Positions 11,162 to 21,710 are shown, counted from the stretch's first letter. The stretch: 64,000 nt of DNA from Comamonas sp. (GCA_021166775.1 JAJPEQ010000010.1:124001-188000); one strand, 5' to 3'. The notes: generated from the sequence alone by a model not told the origin. Made by a program: numbers and translations.

Positions 11162-11914
11162 GTGGTCACGGCCATCCTCAGCGCCCTGCCCGAGGAGCAG
11201 GGCGGCTTGGCCGCCGCGCTCCAGGAGCACGCCACCAGCGACTGCGCGGGGCGCACGTTTCACACCGGCACGCTGCACGGGCAGCGCGTGGTGCTGGCGC
11301 TCTCGGGCATAGGCAAGGTGGCGGCGGCCATCACCGCCACGCTGCTCATCGAACGCTTTGGCGCGCGGCGCCTGATCTTCACCGGCGTGGCCGGTGGCCT
11401 GGGCAAGGGCGTGCGCGTGGGCGACGTGGTGGTGGCCCGCCACACGCTGCAGCACGACATGGACGCCTCGCCCATCTTCCCGCGCTGGGAACTGCCGCTG
11501 CGCGGCACGGCGCTGCTGGCGTGCGATACATCGCTCAGCGCTTTGCTTTTGAGAGCTGCCAACGCAAGTGTGGCGGGCGCAAGCACTCGATTTTCTCTAG
11601 AAAATCACGCACCCGCCCGCATCCACCACGGCCTGATCGTGAGCGGCGACCGCTTCGTGAGCACGGCCCGGGAATCGGCCCTGCTGCGCAGCGGGCTGCT
11701 GGCGGCCGGCCACGACGCGCTGGCGGTGGAAATGGAAGGCGCGGCCGTCGCCCAGGCGTGCAGCGACTACGGCGTGCCCTGCGCCATCCTGCGCACCATT
11801 TCAGACCGCGCCGACGACAGCGCGCATGTGGATTTCAGCCGCTTCGTGCGCGACGTGGCCAGCGGCTACGCCGAGCGCATCGTGCAGGCGCTGCTGCCCA
11901 GCCTTCCCCGTTGA
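11162..11914 (+). CDS. mtnN: 5'-methylthioadenosine/S-adenosylhomocysteine nucleosidase
   Basis: GTG start: VVTAILSALPEEQGGL..., LSGIGKVAAAITATLLIERF, FTGVAGGL, DALAVEMEGAAVAQACSDYGVPCAILRTISD. Carries a repeat-derived insertion near 11547-11595. Confidence 0.88.
   Translation: MVTAILSALPEEQGGLAAALQEHATSDCAGRTFHTGTLHGQRVVLALSGIGKVAAAITATLLIERFGARRLIFTGVAGGLGKGVRVGDVVVARHTLQHDMDASPIFPRWELPLRGTALLACDTSLSALLLRAANASVAGASTRFSLENHAPARIHHGLIVSGDRFVSTARESALLRSGLLAAGHDALAVEMEGAAVAQACSDYGVPCAILRTISDRADDSAHVDFSRFVRDVASGYAERIVQALLPSLPR
11547..11595 (+). repeat. Degenerate copy A of the ATAGCTGCYNGCGCTTG repeat, inside mtnN
   Basis: TTTTGAGAGCTGCCAACGCAAGTGTGGCGGGCGCAAGCACTCGATTTTCT aligns with the other copies. 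Confidence 0.55.
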
Positions 11915-11917
11915 GCT

Positions 11918-12904
11918 TCAGGCCAGCCAGCCGCGCTTGCGAAAGTAGAACATCGGCACCAGCGCGCTGGCGATCATCAGAACGATGGCGTACAGATAGC
12001 CGTGCTGCCACTCCAGCTCGGGCATGGCCTTGAAATTCATGCCGTAGACACTGGCGATCAGGGTGGGCGGCAGCAGCGCGACGCTAGCCACCGAGAAGAT
12101 CTTGATGATCTTGTTCTGGTTGATGTTCAAGAAGCCGACCGTGGCGTCCATCAGGAAGTTGATCTTGTCGAAGAGAAACTGGGTGTGGCTGTCCAGCGAT
12201 TCGATGTCGCGCAGGATCTGGCGCGCGTCCTCGAATTGCTCGGCGTTGAGCATGCGGCTGCGCATCATGAAGCTTACGGCGCGGCGCGTATCGAGCATGT
12301 TGCGCCGGATGCGCCCGTTCAGGTCTTCCTCCCAGGCGATGTCGGCCAGCACCTGCTGCGCATGCGTGTCCGTCATCTGCCCTTCAAGCACCTGCGTGCT
12401 GACCTTCTTGAGCTCGTCGTAGATGCCTTCGAGCGTGTCGGCCGAATACTCGACGTCGGTGTCGAAGAGGTTGAGCAGCGCCTCCTTCGCATCCTGGATC
12501 AGCCCCGGCGCACGGCGCGCGCGCATACGCACGAGGCGAAACACCGGCACGTCTTCCTCGTGGATGGAAAACAGCACGCCGCAGCTCTTGAGCTCGGTGT
12601 TGTGCTGATTCAGGATGAAGGCCACGCGCACCGAACGCGGGTCGTCGTCATCGTCGATCAGAAAGTCACTGCGAATGTGCAGCTCGCCGTTGTCTTCCTC
12701 GTAAAAACGCGCGGACTCCTCGATGTCGTCATCCATCGCGTCCTCGGGAATCGAGAGGCCGTAGTACTGCGAGACCGCGCGCTTTTCCTCGCGCGTGGGT
12801 GACTCCAGATCGACCCAGACCGGATTGAAGCGGGCCAGCTCATCCAGCGACTCGATTTCTTCCTGAACCAGCCGGCCGTTGACCAGCGAAAAAATGTTGA
12901 GCAT
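11918..12904 (-). CDS. corA: Magnesium/cobalt transporter CorA
   Basis: C-terminal YGMNFKAMPELEWQHGYLYAIVLMIASALVPMFYFRKRGWL; GMN motif. Confidence 0.93.
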   Translation of the reverse strand: MLNIFSLVNGRLVQEEIESLDELARFNPVWVDLESPTREEKRAVSQYYGLSIPEDAMDDDIEESARFYEEDNGELHIRSDFLIDDDDDPRSVRVAFILNQHNTELKSCGVLFSIHEEDVPVFRLVRMRARRAPGLIQDAKEALLNLFDTDVEYSADTLEGIYDELKKVSTQVLEGQMTDTHAQQVLADIAWEEDLNGRIRRNMLDTRRAVSFMMRSRMLNAEQFEDARQILRDIESLDSHTQFLFDKINFLMDATVGFLNINQNKIIKIFSVASVALLPPTLIASVYGMNFKAMPELEWQHGYLYAIVLMIASALVPMFYFRKRGWLA

Positions 12905-13052
12905 GGCTCCTGCTCTCCCTGAAGATGGTTGTTCTGCGGCGGCAAGGGGGGTGCTTTCAGCGCCCCCGGATCGCCTAGGCAGATCGGGAGGCTGAAAGCC
13001 GACGACTGGGACTGGCTTCCATGGAGGGCTCTCCGTTGTGAGTCACCTGAAA

Positions 13053-13778
13053 TTATGGCATCGGGGCCGAACCTGCCGCCAGCGCCATCGCGCGCTGCAG
13101 ATCGGCCCAGGCCTCGCGCTTGGCCTTGGGCGCGCGCACCAGGTAGCTGGGCGCATAACTCACGACCACCGGCGTGCCGTCCGCCAGGCGGTGCCCGCGC
13201 GTGCGCAACAGCTCCAGTGGCTCGCTGCCACCGAGCACGCAGCGGGCCGCGCTCAAGCCCAGGACCAGCACGATGGCCGGCCGCAGATCGTCCAGCATCC
13301 GCTGCAAGGCCCGCGGGCCCTCGGGCGCGCCCTGCACCGCACGGCGCACCGTGCTGACGAAGACCGACGGCTCCCCTTTGAGCCCCATGGCCTGCAGCAT
13401 GTTGTGCAGCAGATCACCGGCCTCGCCGCGGCCCGGATCATCCGGGGTGGGGCTGTCGAGCGCGATGAGCCAGCGGGGCACCGACGCGCCTGCGCCTGCC
13501 GCGCCGCCCGCTGCGGCATACAGAGGTCGCGGCGCCTCCAGGCGCCACGCGCTCCGAGGGGTGTGCGACGCGGGCGGTGCCGCGGCCGGGACGGGCGCAG
13601 CGGGCGGGGCCACCGGCGCCTGGCGCGCCACAACCGAGGTGGCGGCCGGGACCGGCCCGCGCGGCGCAGGCGCAGGCACCGTCATGGCGGGCGCCGGGGC
13701 CGGGGCCCACACGCGCACCCCCATTTCGGCCAGCATGGCCCGCCGACGCGCGTCGAGGGGATTCACAACGTCAGGCAC
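13053..13778 (-). CDS. Uracil-DNA glycosylase family protein with Ala/Pro-rich N-terminal linker
   Basis: GEAGDLLHNMLQAMGL...PAIVLVLGLSAARCVLG...VVVSYAPSYLVRAPKAKREAWADLQ; next to rimI and tsaB. Confidence 0.8.
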   Translation of the reverse strand: MPDVVNPLDARRRAMLAEMGVRVWAPAPAPAMTVPAPAPRGPVPAATSVVARQAPVAPPAAPVPAAAPPASHTPRSAWRLEAPRPLYAAAGGAAGAGASVPRWLIALDSPTPDDPGRGEAGDLLHNMLQAMGLKGEPSVFVSTVRRAVQGAPEGPRALQRMLDDLRPAIVLVLGLSAARCVLGGSEPLELLRTRGHRLADGTPVVVSYAPSYLVRAPKAKREAWADLQRAMALAAGSAPMP

Positions 13779-14227
13779 ATCACCACCGCATCCTCGCGCT
13801 GCCCCTGCGCGGCCGGGTAATAGTTGCGGCGCACCCCCGTGCCGTGAAAACCGCAGGCCGCATAGACCGCGCGGGCGCGTTCGTTGCTCACGCGCACTTC
13901 AAGCCAGAGCGTGCGCGCGCCCCGGCCCCGTGCCCACAGGGCCATGGCTTCGAGCATCAACCGCGCCCAGCCCTGGCGCTGGTGCTTCGGCGCCACGGTG
14001 ATGTTGAGCAGATGGGCCTCCTGCACGCCCATCATGACCACGAAATAGCCGAGCATCTCTTCGCCCGCCATCAGCGCCTGGCACTCGTAGCCGACGTTGA
14101 TCGAATCGAGAAAATTCCCCCGGCTCCAGGGCTGCACATAGGCCGCCTGCTCGATCGCCATGAGCGCATCCAGATGCGCGAGCGTGAGCGGCACGAACGT
14201 CGCCTGCGGGGCCAGCACCGCGCTCAT
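13763..14227 (-). CDS. rimI: Ribosomal protein S18 alanine N-acetyltransferase
   Basis: GNAT fold: HLLNITVAPKHQRQGWARLMLEAM...WLEVRVSNERARAVYAACGF; adjacent to tsaB. Confidence 0.88.
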   Translation of the reverse strand: MSAVLAPQATFVPLTLAHLDALMAIEQAAYVQPWSRGNFLDSINVGYECQALMAGEEMLGYFVVMMGVQEAHLLNITVAPKHQRQGWARLMLEAMALWARGRGARTLWLEVRVSNERARAVYAACGFHGTGVRRNYYPAAQGQREDAVVMCLTL

Positions 14228-14925
14228 GCGTGCTCCACGCGCGCCGCCTCGCGCTCCGCCGTGGTCTGCGCCACCTTGTCGCGCACATACAGGGGCAGGG
14301 CCTGATCGGCGGTGACCGCGCCGCCCCGGGCGATCAGCGCCGGCGCCAGGCGCAGCAGGGCGCGGGCGGTCGGCAGTGCCGCCACATGCGGGGCGGTGGG
14401 CGCCAGCCGCTGCCCGTAGGCCGGATCGGCATTGCCCGCCAGCGTCCAGCCCGGGGGAACGCACACCGCCTCGGGCGCGAGCAGCCGCGCCTCGCCCGGC
14501 AGGTGCCACAGCTGCTCACGGTCATCCCAGACGCAGTCGGCCGCATAGACCTCGCCCATGCGCGCATCGAGCGTCGCCAGCACCCGGGTGCAGCCGCAGG
14601 CCTGCCGCGCTTCTTCCGCCACGGCCATCAGGGTAGGCACGGGCAGGACGGGCACGCCCGCGCCAGAGCGCACGCCCAGGGCCAGGCCCTGCGCCACGGC
14701 GCACGCGGTGCGCAGCCCGGTGAACGAGCCCGGCCCCTGGCCGAACACGATGGCGTCGAGCCGATCCAGCGAGGTACCGGCCCGCGCCAGCAGATCCAGG
14801 AGAGCCGGGATCAGCGTGTGCGAGGCCTGCGCCCCGCCCGCGCCCTCGTGCGTCAGCACACGCTCGTGCGCCCGCACGGCGACGGACAGCCGTTCGGTAC
14901 TGGTGTCAAAGGCAAGGAGATCCAT
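14224..14925 (-). CDS. tsaB: tRNA t6A biosynthesis protein TsaB
   Basis: MDLLAFDTSTERLSVAVRAHERV..., DAIVFGQGPGSFTGLRTACAVAQGLALG. Confidence 0.93.
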   Translation of the reverse strand: MDLLAFDTSTERLSVAVRAHERVLTHEGAGGAQASHTLIPALLDLLARAGTSLDRLDAIVFGQGPGSFTGLRTACAVAQGLALGVRSGAGVPVLPVPTLMAVAEEARQACGCTRVLATLDARMGEVYAADCVWDDREQLWHLPGEARLLAPEAVCVPPGWTLAGNADPAYGQRLAPTAPHVAALPTARALLRLAPALIARGGAVTADQALPLYVRDKVAQTTAEREAARVEHA

Positions 14926-14962
14926 GTCGGCTCGATTATCCGGTTTTAGACTCTCGCGCATC

Positions 14963-16405
14963 ATGCGTTTGCTTAGACCCTTGACACTGACCTGCCTGCT
15001 GCTGTGGGGCGCGCTGGCGGGCCATCCGGGCCACGCCGCACCGGCTCGGCAAGCCGGGTCCGGCGGCCTGCCCACCGCCGTTGCCGCGGCGCTGCAGCGC
15101 GCCAAGGTGCCACAGGACGCCCTCTCCGCCGTCGTGCTGCCGGTGCAGGGCGCCGACGCGCGCCTGGCCTGGCATGGCGAGGTGATGCGCAACCCCGCCT
15201 CGGTGATGAAGCTCGTGACCACCTACGCGGCGCTGGAGCTGCTGGGCCCGGCCTACACGTGGCAGACGCCGGTCTACGTGCAGGGCACGCTGCACGACGG
15301 CACGCTCAAGGGCCAGGTCTACATCCGGGGCCAGGGCGATCCGAAACTCGTGGTCGAGCGCCTGTGGCTGATGCTCAGGCGCCTGCAGGGCCAGGGCGTG
15401 AGGCATATCGAGGGTGACATCGTGCTCGACCGCAGCGCGTTTTCCATCGCTGCGCGTGATCCCGGCGATTTTGACGACGAACCCTGGCGGCCCTACAACG
15501 TCGCGCCCGATGCGTTGCTCGTGAATTTCAACGCCCTCACGCTGAACTTCATCCCGGACGTGGCGGCGGGTATCGCGCGCATTGCCTTCGAGCCGCCACT
15601 GGTTCACCTGCAGATCCCGGGCAGCGTGCCTCTGGCGCCGGAACAGGCGGCCTGCGGCGACTGGCGCGCCGGTTTGCAGGCCGATTTTTCGCAAACCGGC
15701 CGCATCGTGCTGGCGGGCAGCTACCCGAGCGCCTGCGGCGAACGCCGGTGGTCCGCCGCACCCGCCGATCCCCAGGGCTTTGCCGCGCGAGCGATCGAAG
15801 GCATGTGGCGGGCGCTGGGCGGCACGCTCACGGGCGTGGTGCGTGACGGGCAGGTGCCCGATCAACTGCAACCGGTGTTCTCCAGCACCTCGCCCACGCT
15901 GGCTGAAGTGATACGCGACATCAACAAATACAGCAACAACGTGATGGCGCAGCAGGTTCTGCTCACGCTGGGCCGGGAGCAGACGGGCACGGGCACGCTG
16001 CAGAGCGCGCGCACCGTGCTCGACGACTGGTGGCGCGCGCATGGCGGCGCGTCCGCGGAGCTGGTGATGGACAACGGCGCCGGCCTGAGCCGCGAGGGGC
16101 GCGTGGGCGCGTGGGCGCTGGCGCGGCTGCTGCAGCAGGCCTGGGCCTCGCCCGTGATGCCGGAGCTGCTCGCCTCGCTGCCCATCATCGGCGTGGATGG
16201 CACGCTCAAACGGAGCCAGGGGCGGGCCCACGGAGCGGCGCACCTGAAGACGGGCTCACTGCGCGATGCGGCTGCGCTCGCCGGCTACGTGCAGGGCGCC
16301 AGCGGACGACGCTACGTGCTCGTGGCGCTGGTCAACTCCCCCAACGCGGTGGCGGCGCGTCCGGCGCTCGATGCCCTGGTCGATTGGGTCTGGGCAGATC
16401 GATGA
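14963..16405 (+). CDS. dacB: D-alanyl-D-alanine carboxypeptidase/endopeptidase (PBP4)
   Basis: Signal peptide; RNPASVMKLVTTYAALELLGP (SxxK), YSNNVMAQQ, KTGSLRDAAALAGYV. Confidence 0.92.
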   Translation: MRLLRPLTLTCLLLWGALAGHPGHAAPARQAGSGGLPTAVAAALQRAKVPQDALSAVVLPVQGADARLAWHGEVMRNPASVMKLVTTYAALELLGPAYTWQTPVYVQGTLHDGTLKGQVYIRGQGDPKLVVERLWLMLRRLQGQGVRHIEGDIVLDRSAFSIAARDPGDFDDEPWRPYNVAPDALLVNFNALTLNFIPDVAAGIARIAFEPPLVHLQIPGSVPLAPEQAACGDWRAGLQADFSQTGRIVLAGSYPSACGERRWSAAPADPQGFAARAIEGMWRALGGTLTGVVRDGQVPDQLQPVFSSTSPTLAEVIRDINKYSNNVMAQQVLLTLGREQTGTGTLQSARTVLDDWWRAHGGASAELVMDNGAGLSREGRVGAWALARLLQQAWASPVMPELLASLPIIGVDGTLKRSQGRAHGAAHLKTGSLRDAAALAGYVQGASGRRYVLVALVNSPNAVAARPALDALVDWVWADR

Positions 16406-16546
16406 GCGACCGGCCGCGTGCATGGAAACAAACCGTATCAGGACGTAAGGCACAATCGACACGGAGAATCAGTAGAACGTCTCTGGACGCAGCCGCGCCG
16501 CCGCCGCCGCTGCGCTGGCACACCGCATGACGGAGAGCACGGACCG

Positions 16547-17539
16547 ATGCAACCCCTGCTGCAAAACCTCGCTGAAATGACCACCCACCGCGATCATCTG
16601 CGGCTGGAGGTCTCGGTCCTCTCCACCATCCTCGCGCTGGGCAGCAACCTGCGGGTGCGCTCGCTCGAGTTGTTCACCTTCGCCGACGAAATCCGCGTGC
16701 GGGCACGCTGCTGGAGCGAAAACGGCCATGTCGCCTGCACGCCGCACGAGGCGCTGCAAGACCCGAACAGCCACGATCTGGAGGACCTGCCGGAGCTCGC
16801 GCGCTGCATCCGCGAGCACGAGGCGAGCGCGCAGCAGAGCCGGCGCGGGCGCCATGTGCTGTGGCTGCCGGTGTGGCTGGGAGACCATGTCACCACTTGC
16901 CTGGAGGTGACCCGCTCGCACCCCCTCACACAGCATCAGCGCGAAGTGATCACCGGCGTGTTCATGGTTTACCAGAATTACCAGAGCCTGCTGGACTACA
17001 GCGAGCGCGATGCGCTCACCGGCCTGCTCAACCGCAAGACCTTCGACGAGCAGTTTGCGCGCTACACCGAGCTCAACGGCACGACCGAGGAGCACGGCCA
17101 ATGGCTGGCGGTGCTGGACATCGACCACTTCAAGCTGGTCAACGATCGCTATGGGCACCTGTACGGCGACGAAGTCCTGATCCTGCTGGCCAACCGGCTG
17201 CGCGCGCAGTTTCGCAGCCAGGACCGCATCTTTCGCTTCGGCGGCGAAGAGTTCGTGGTGCTGCTGCGCTCGATCAGCCTGGAGAACGCCCGCGCGGCCC
17301 TGGAGCGCCTGCGCGCCGCCGTTCAGGCCCACGAATTCCCGCAGATCGGCCATATCACCATCAGCATCGGCTTTGCCGCCGCCACGTCGGACACGCCGGT
17401 CGAAATCATCGGCTGCGCCGACCAGGCGCTGTACTACGCCAAGGAGCACGGGCGCAACCAGGTGCGCTACTACGACGACCTCGTCAGGAGCGGCGAGCTG
17501 CGCGGCAGGGTAGCGCACGGGGACGTCGAGCTGTTCTGA
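16547..17539 (+). CDS. GGDEF-domain diguanylate cyclase
   Basis: YSERDALTGLLNRKTFDEQF...FRFGGEEFVVLLRSI; intact GGEEF. Confidence 0.92.
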   Translation: MQPLLQNLAEMTTHRDHLRLEVSVLSTILALGSNLRVRSLELFTFADEIRVRARCWSENGHVACTPHEALQDPNSHDLEDLPELARCIREHEASAQQSRRGRHVLWLPVWLGDHVTTCLEVTRSHPLTQHQREVITGVFMVYQNYQSLLDYSERDALTGLLNRKTFDEQFARYTELNGTTEEHGQWLAVLDIDHFKLVNDRYGHLYGDEVLILLANRLRAQFRSQDRIFRFGGEEFVVLLRSISLENARAALERLRAAVQAHEFPQIGHITISIGFAAATSDTPVEIIGCADQALYYAKEHGRNQVRYYDDLVRSGELRGRVAHGDVELF

Positions 17540-17684
17540 AGAACGCGCGCCTGCCGCGGCCGGGGCGCACTGAAATTCCGTGAATCGGGTCGGGCTCGTG
17601 CGCTTGTTGTGCGGCGTTTTCGGCTGCGGATTCGATGGAAAACGCCCACCGTCATTCCCGCAGGGGCCAGGCGCCGAAAACGGC

Positions 17685-17706
17685 AACGGCACCCGAAGGT
17701 GCCGTT
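17685..17706 (-). terminator. Hairpin between the diguanylate cyclase and glcB, probable glcB terminator
   Basis: AACGGCACC-CGAA-GGTGCCGTT; on the minus strand this is a CACC-TTCG-GGTG tetraloop stem. Convergent gap. Confidence 0.6.
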
Positions 17707-17711
17707 TCAAG

Positions 17712-17757
17712 AAAAATCTGGCTTAAACGCTGACCCAGCAAGCGGGAGCAGCTATGA
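17712..17757 (-). repeat. Degenerate copy F of the ATAGCTGCYNGCGCTTG repeat
   Basis: Reverse complement GTCATAGCTGCTCCCGCTTGCTGGGTCAGCGTTTAAGCCAGATTTTT. Confidence 0.65.
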
Positions 17758-17769
17758 CCCTAATAGCGA

Positions 17770-19977
17770 TCACTTCCCCGCCTGCTTTGCCTTGACCTTC
17801 TGGCGCCAGGCGTGCAGCAGCGGCTCGGTGTAGCCGCTGGGCTGCGTGAGGCCCTTGAAGACCAGATCGCACGCGGCCTGGTAGGCCATGGATTCGGAAT
17901 AACGGCCGTGCATCTTCTCGTACAGCGGATCACCCGCGTTCTGCTGGTCCACCTTGGCGGACATGCGCTCGAAGGTGGCGCGCACCTGGCCTTCGCTCAC
18001 GATGCCGTGCAACAGCCAGTTGGCCACGTGCTGGCTGGAGATGCGCAGCGTGGCGCGGTCTTCCATCAGGCCGATGTCGTGGATGTCGGGCACCTTCGAG
18101 CAGCCCACGCCCTGATCGACCCAGCGCACCACGTAGCCGAGGATGCCCTGGATGTTGTTGTCCAGCTCCTGCTGCTTTTCCTCGTTGCTCCAGTTCGGGT
18201 TGCTGGAGACGGGCACGGTGAGCAGGCCGGTGAGCAGGTTGTCGCGCTCGGCGTCGGCATGGGTCTTTTCGAGTTCCTGCTGAATCGCGGCGACGTTGAC
18301 CTGGTGGTAATGCAGCGCGTGCAGCGTGGCGGCCGTGGGGCTGGGCACCCAGGCGGTGTTGGCGCCCGCCTTGGGGTGGCCGATCTTCTGCTCGATCATG
18401 GCCTTCATCAGGTCGGGCATGGCCCACATGCCCTTGCCGATCTGCGCCTTGCCACGCAGGCCCATGGACAGGCCCACGAGCACGTTGTTCTTCTCGTACG
18501 CCTGAATCCAGGCGCTGGTCTTCATGTCGCCCTTGCGGATCATGGGGCCGGCGTGCATCGAGGTGTGCATCTCGTCGCCCGTGCGGTCCAGGAAGCCGGT
18601 GTTGATGAAGGCGATGCGGCTCGGCGCGGCGGCGATGCAGGCCTTGAGGTTCACGCTGGTGCGCCTCTCCTCGTCCATGATGCCGAGCTTGACGGTGTTC
18701 TCGGGCAACCCCAGCACCTGCTCGACGCGCGCGAAGACTTCGCTGGCGAAGGCCACTTCGGCCGGGCCGTGCATCTTGGGCTTGACGATGTAGACGCTGC
18801 CGGTGCGCGAGTTGCGGATGCCGTTGGCACCCCCCAGGCCCTTGAGGTCGTGGATCGCGATCGCCGTGGTGACCATCGCATCCAGGATGCCTTCGGGAAT
18901 CTCGCGGCCCTCGGCGCCCCAGAGGATGGCCGGGTTGGTCATCAAGTGGCCGACGTTGCGCACGAAAAGCAGCGAGCGCCCGGGCAGCACCACGTCCTGG
19001 CCATGGGCGCCTGTGTAGCGCCGGTCGGGGTTCAGGCCGCGCGTCATCCGCCGGCCGCCCTTGTCGAAGGTTTCGGTGAGCGTGCCGCGCAGGATGCCGA
19101 GCCAGTTGCGATAGCCGAGCACCTTGTCTTCGGCGTCCACGGCGGCGATCGAATCCTCCAGATCGAGGATGGTGGAGAGCGCGGCCTCGACGACCACGTC
19201 GGCCACGCCCGCCGCGTCGCTTTGGCCGATGGGCGTGGCGCGGTCGATGCGGATGTCCACATGGATGCCGTTGTTCACCAGCAGCACGCCCGAGGGGCTG
19301 GCCGCGTCGCCCTGGTGGCCGACGAATTGCGCCGGGTTTTTCAGGCCGGCGGCCGAACCGCCCTTGAGCGTGACCACCAACCGGCCGCCCTGCACGGCGT
19401 AGCCGGCGGCGTCCGCGTGCGAACCGCTCGCCAGCGGCGCCGCCTGATCGAGGAAGGCACGCGCATAGGCGATCACCTTGCTGCCGCGCACCGGGTTGTA
19501 GCCCTTGCCCTTTTCGGCGCCGCCATCCTCGCCGATCACGTCGGTGCCATAGAGCGCGTCGTACAAAGAGCCCCAGCGCGCGTTGGCCGCGTTCAGCGCG
19601 TAGCGGGCGTTCAGGATAGGCACCACGAGTTGCGGACCGGCCTGGATGGCAAGCTCCGCATCCACATGCTCGGTCGTCGCCTGCACGCCTTCGGGCGGGG
19701 GCACGAGGTAGCCGATGGTCTCCAGAAACTTGCGGTAGGCCGCCATGTCGCAGATCGGGCCGGGGTTGGCCTTGTGCCAGGTGTCGATCGCTGCCTGCAG
19801 GCGCTCGCGCTCGGCCAGCAGCGCGGCGTTCTTCGGAGCGAGGTCGGCCACGAGCGCGTCAAAACCCTTCCAGAAGGCATCAGGCGCGACGCCGGTGCCG
19901 GGCAGCACCTCGGCGTTGATGAACTGATAAAGCTCGTCGGCCACCTGAAGGCCGTGGGTACGAGTGCGTGTGGTCAT
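17770..19977 (-). CDS. glcB: Malate synthase G
   Basis: 735 aa; [55 protein letters not shown]. Confidence 0.96.
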   Translation of the reverse strand: MTTRTRTHGLQVADELYQFINAEVLPGTGVAPDAFWKGFDALVADLAPKNAALLAERERLQAAIDTWHKANPGPICDMAAYRKFLETIGYLVPPPEGVQATTEHVDAELAIQAGPQLVVPILNARYALNAANARWGSLYDALYGTDVIGEDGGAEKGKGYNPVRGSKVIAYARAFLDQAAPLASGSHADAAGYAVQGGRLVVTLKGGSAAGLKNPAQFVGHQGDAASPSGVLLVNNGIHVDIRIDRATPIGQSDAAGVADVVVEAALSTILDLEDSIAAVDAEDKVLGYRNWLGILRGTLTETFDKGGRRMTRGLNPDRRYTGAHGQDVVLPGRSLLFVRNVGHLMTNPAILWGAEGREIPEGILDAMVTTAIAIHDLKGLGGANGIRNSRTGSVYIVKPKMHGPAEVAFASEVFARVEQVLGLPENTVKLGIMDEERRTSVNLKACIAAAPSRIAFINTGFLDRTGDEMHTSMHAGPMIRKGDMKTSAWIQAYEKNNVLVGLSMGLRGKAQIGKGMWAMPDLMKAMIEQKIGHPKAGANTAWVPSPTAATLHALHYHQVNVAAIQQELEKTHADAERDNLLTGLLTVPVSSNPNWSNEEKQQELDNNIQGILGYVVRWVDQGVGCSKVPDIHDIGLMEDRATLRISSQHVANWLLHGIVSEGQVRATFERMSAKVDQQNAGDPLYEKMHGRYSESMAYQAACDLVFKGLTQPSGYTEPLLHAWRQKVKAKQAGK

Positions 19978-20034
19978 GGAAAGCCCCTTGAATCAAAACA
20001 AGCAATGACCCGGCATGCGGATCGTGAGATAGAC

Positions 20035-20049
20035 TTTATTGCAAATAAA
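20035..20049. promoter_or_regulatory. Candidate LysR-family operator in the glcB/LysR divergent gap
   Basis: TTTATT-GCA-AATAAA perfect inverted repeat in an AT-rich divergent intergenic region. Confidence 0.45.
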
Positions 20050-20180
20050 CTTCTACATAAATAGGCCAAAACGGCAATTACTTGTGACTTATTAGCAAAA
20101 CTGAATAGGCAATCTGCCTTGCAGAATCGACCGTTTGGTAGCTTTCAGCGCTTGTCCAGCAAGGCTCTCATCTCCTTTTC

Positions 20181-21158
20181 ATGGATAAATTCAAGGCCTA
20201 TTCCTCCTTCGTGTCCGTCGCCACGCGGGGCAGCCTCACGGCGGCGGCGCGGGCCGAGGGGGTGGCCCCGGCCATCATGGGGCGGCGCCTGGATGCACTC
20301 GAAGAGCACCTGGGCGTCAAGCTGCTGGTGCGCACCACACGGCGCCTCACGCTCACGCACGAGGGCAGCGCCTTCCTCGAAGACTGCCAGCGCCTGCTCA
20401 CCGACGCGGCCAACGCCGAGGCCAGCGTCTCTGCCGGCGGGGTACGCGCCACCGGGCATCTGCGCATCACCGCCCCCGCGGGCTTCGGCAGGCGCAAGGT
20501 GGCTCCGCTGGTGCCGACGTTTCACGCGCTGCACCCGGAGGTGACGATCTCGCTGAACCTCTCGGACCGCGTCATCGACCTGGCGGCCGAAGGCTACGAC
20601 TGCGGCGTGCGCGTGGGCGACCTGACCGATTCCTCGCTGGTGAGCGTGCGGCTGGCGGACAACCGGCGCCTGTGCGTGGCCACGCCGCAATACCTTGCGC
20701 GCCGCGGCACGCCGCTGCACCCCTCGGAGCTGACGCATCACGAGTGCCTCACGCTCTCCAGCGACGCCTCGCAGACGCGCGGCTGGGCCTTCAGCCTCCG
20801 GCAGGACAACGGCAGCGTGGAGGTGATGCACGTCAAGCCCGGCGGGCCGCTGGACTGCTCGGACGGACAGGTGCTGCACGACTGGTGCCTCGCGGGCCAT
20901 GGCATTGCCTGGCGCTCGACCTGGGAAGTGCAGGCGGAGGTGACCGCGGGACGCCTCGTGGCCGTGCTGGAAGATTTCGCCGCGCCGCCCAACGGGATTT
21001 TTCTGTTGCTGCCCCAACGCAAGCACCTGCCGCTGCGCGTGCGGCTGTGGATGGATTTCCTGCGCGAGCATTACGCCCAGCCGACCTTCTGGTCGGGGGG
21101 GGCTTTGGCCGCGGACAATACTTCACCCCTTCCCCCGCAAAAGGAAAACCTTCCGTGA
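20181..21158 (+). CDS. LysR family transcriptional regulator
   Basis: MDKFKAYSSFVSVATRGSLTAAARAEGVAPAIMGRRLDALEEHLGVKLLVRTTRRLTLTHEG (wHTH). Confidence 0.92.
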   Translation: MDKFKAYSSFVSVATRGSLTAAARAEGVAPAIMGRRLDALEEHLGVKLLVRTTRRLTLTHEGSAFLEDCQRLLTDAANAEASVSAGGVRATGHLRITAPAGFGRRKVAPLVPTFHALHPEVTISLNLSDRVIDLAAEGYDCGVRVGDLTDSSLVSVRLADNRRLCVATPQYLARRGTPLHPSELTHHECLTLSSDASQTRGWAFSLRQDNGSVEVMHVKPGGPLDCSDGQVLHDWCLAGHGIAWRSTWEVQAEVTAGRLVAVLEDFAAPPNGIFLLLPQRKHLPLRVRLWMDFLREHYAQPTFWSGGALAADNTSPLPPQKENLP

Positions 21159-21610
21159 TTGTCGAAAGCGTCCTGGAGTTTGCGCACATCATGGCCTTCA
21201 TCATGCTGGCCACCTTCATGACCACCGAGACGGCGCTGTGCCGTCCCGACTGGGTCAACCCGAAAGTGGTCGATCGCCTCGTGCGCATGAATGCACTCAG
21301 CCTGGTGTCGGCTGTCATCGTGCTGGCCACGGGGCTGGCGCGCACGATCTGGGGCATGAAAGGCTTGGCCTGGTACTGGTCGCAGCCTCTGCTGCACGGC
21401 AAGTTCGCGCTGCTTGTCGGGATGGCGGTGCTGCTCTTCATGGCGCGCCGTCACTATCTCGTCTGGCAGGCGCGGCTGGCGCAAGGCGGTGCGCTGCCCG
21501 ATACCGCCGAACTCAAGCGCGCACGGATGCTGGTGATGTGGTCGGCGCACCTGATGATCGTTGTCGTGGCGCTCGGTGCGTTGATGGCCCGCAGCGTGCT
21601 GACACGCTGA
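21155..21610 (+). CDS. DUF2214-like integral membrane protein
   Basis: GTG start; VIVESVLEFAHIMAFIMLATFMTTETALCRPDW..., four predicted TM segments; overlaps the LysR stop. Confidence 0.7.
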   Translation: MIVESVLEFAHIMAFIMLATFMTTETALCRPDWVNPKVVDRLVRMNALSLVSAVIVLATGLARTIWGMKGLAWYWSQPLLHGKFALLVGMAVLLFMARRHYLVWQARLAQGGALPDTAELKRARMLVMWSAHLMIVVVALGALMARSVLTR

Positions 21611-21626
21611 GCCGAAGCACCCCAAA

Positions 21627-21662
21627 AAACGGCCCCGGGGCAGCGACGCCTCGGGGCCGTTT
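21627..21662 (+). terminator. Rho-independent terminator, possibly bidirectional
   Basis: AAACGGCCCCG GGGCAGCGACGCCT CGGGGCCGTTT, 11-bp stem between convergent genes. Confidence 0.8.
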
Positions 21663-21710
21663 GCGCTTGCGCGGTGCAAGCGGTTGAAGTGCAAAAAGGC
21701 GGGCAGCCGA

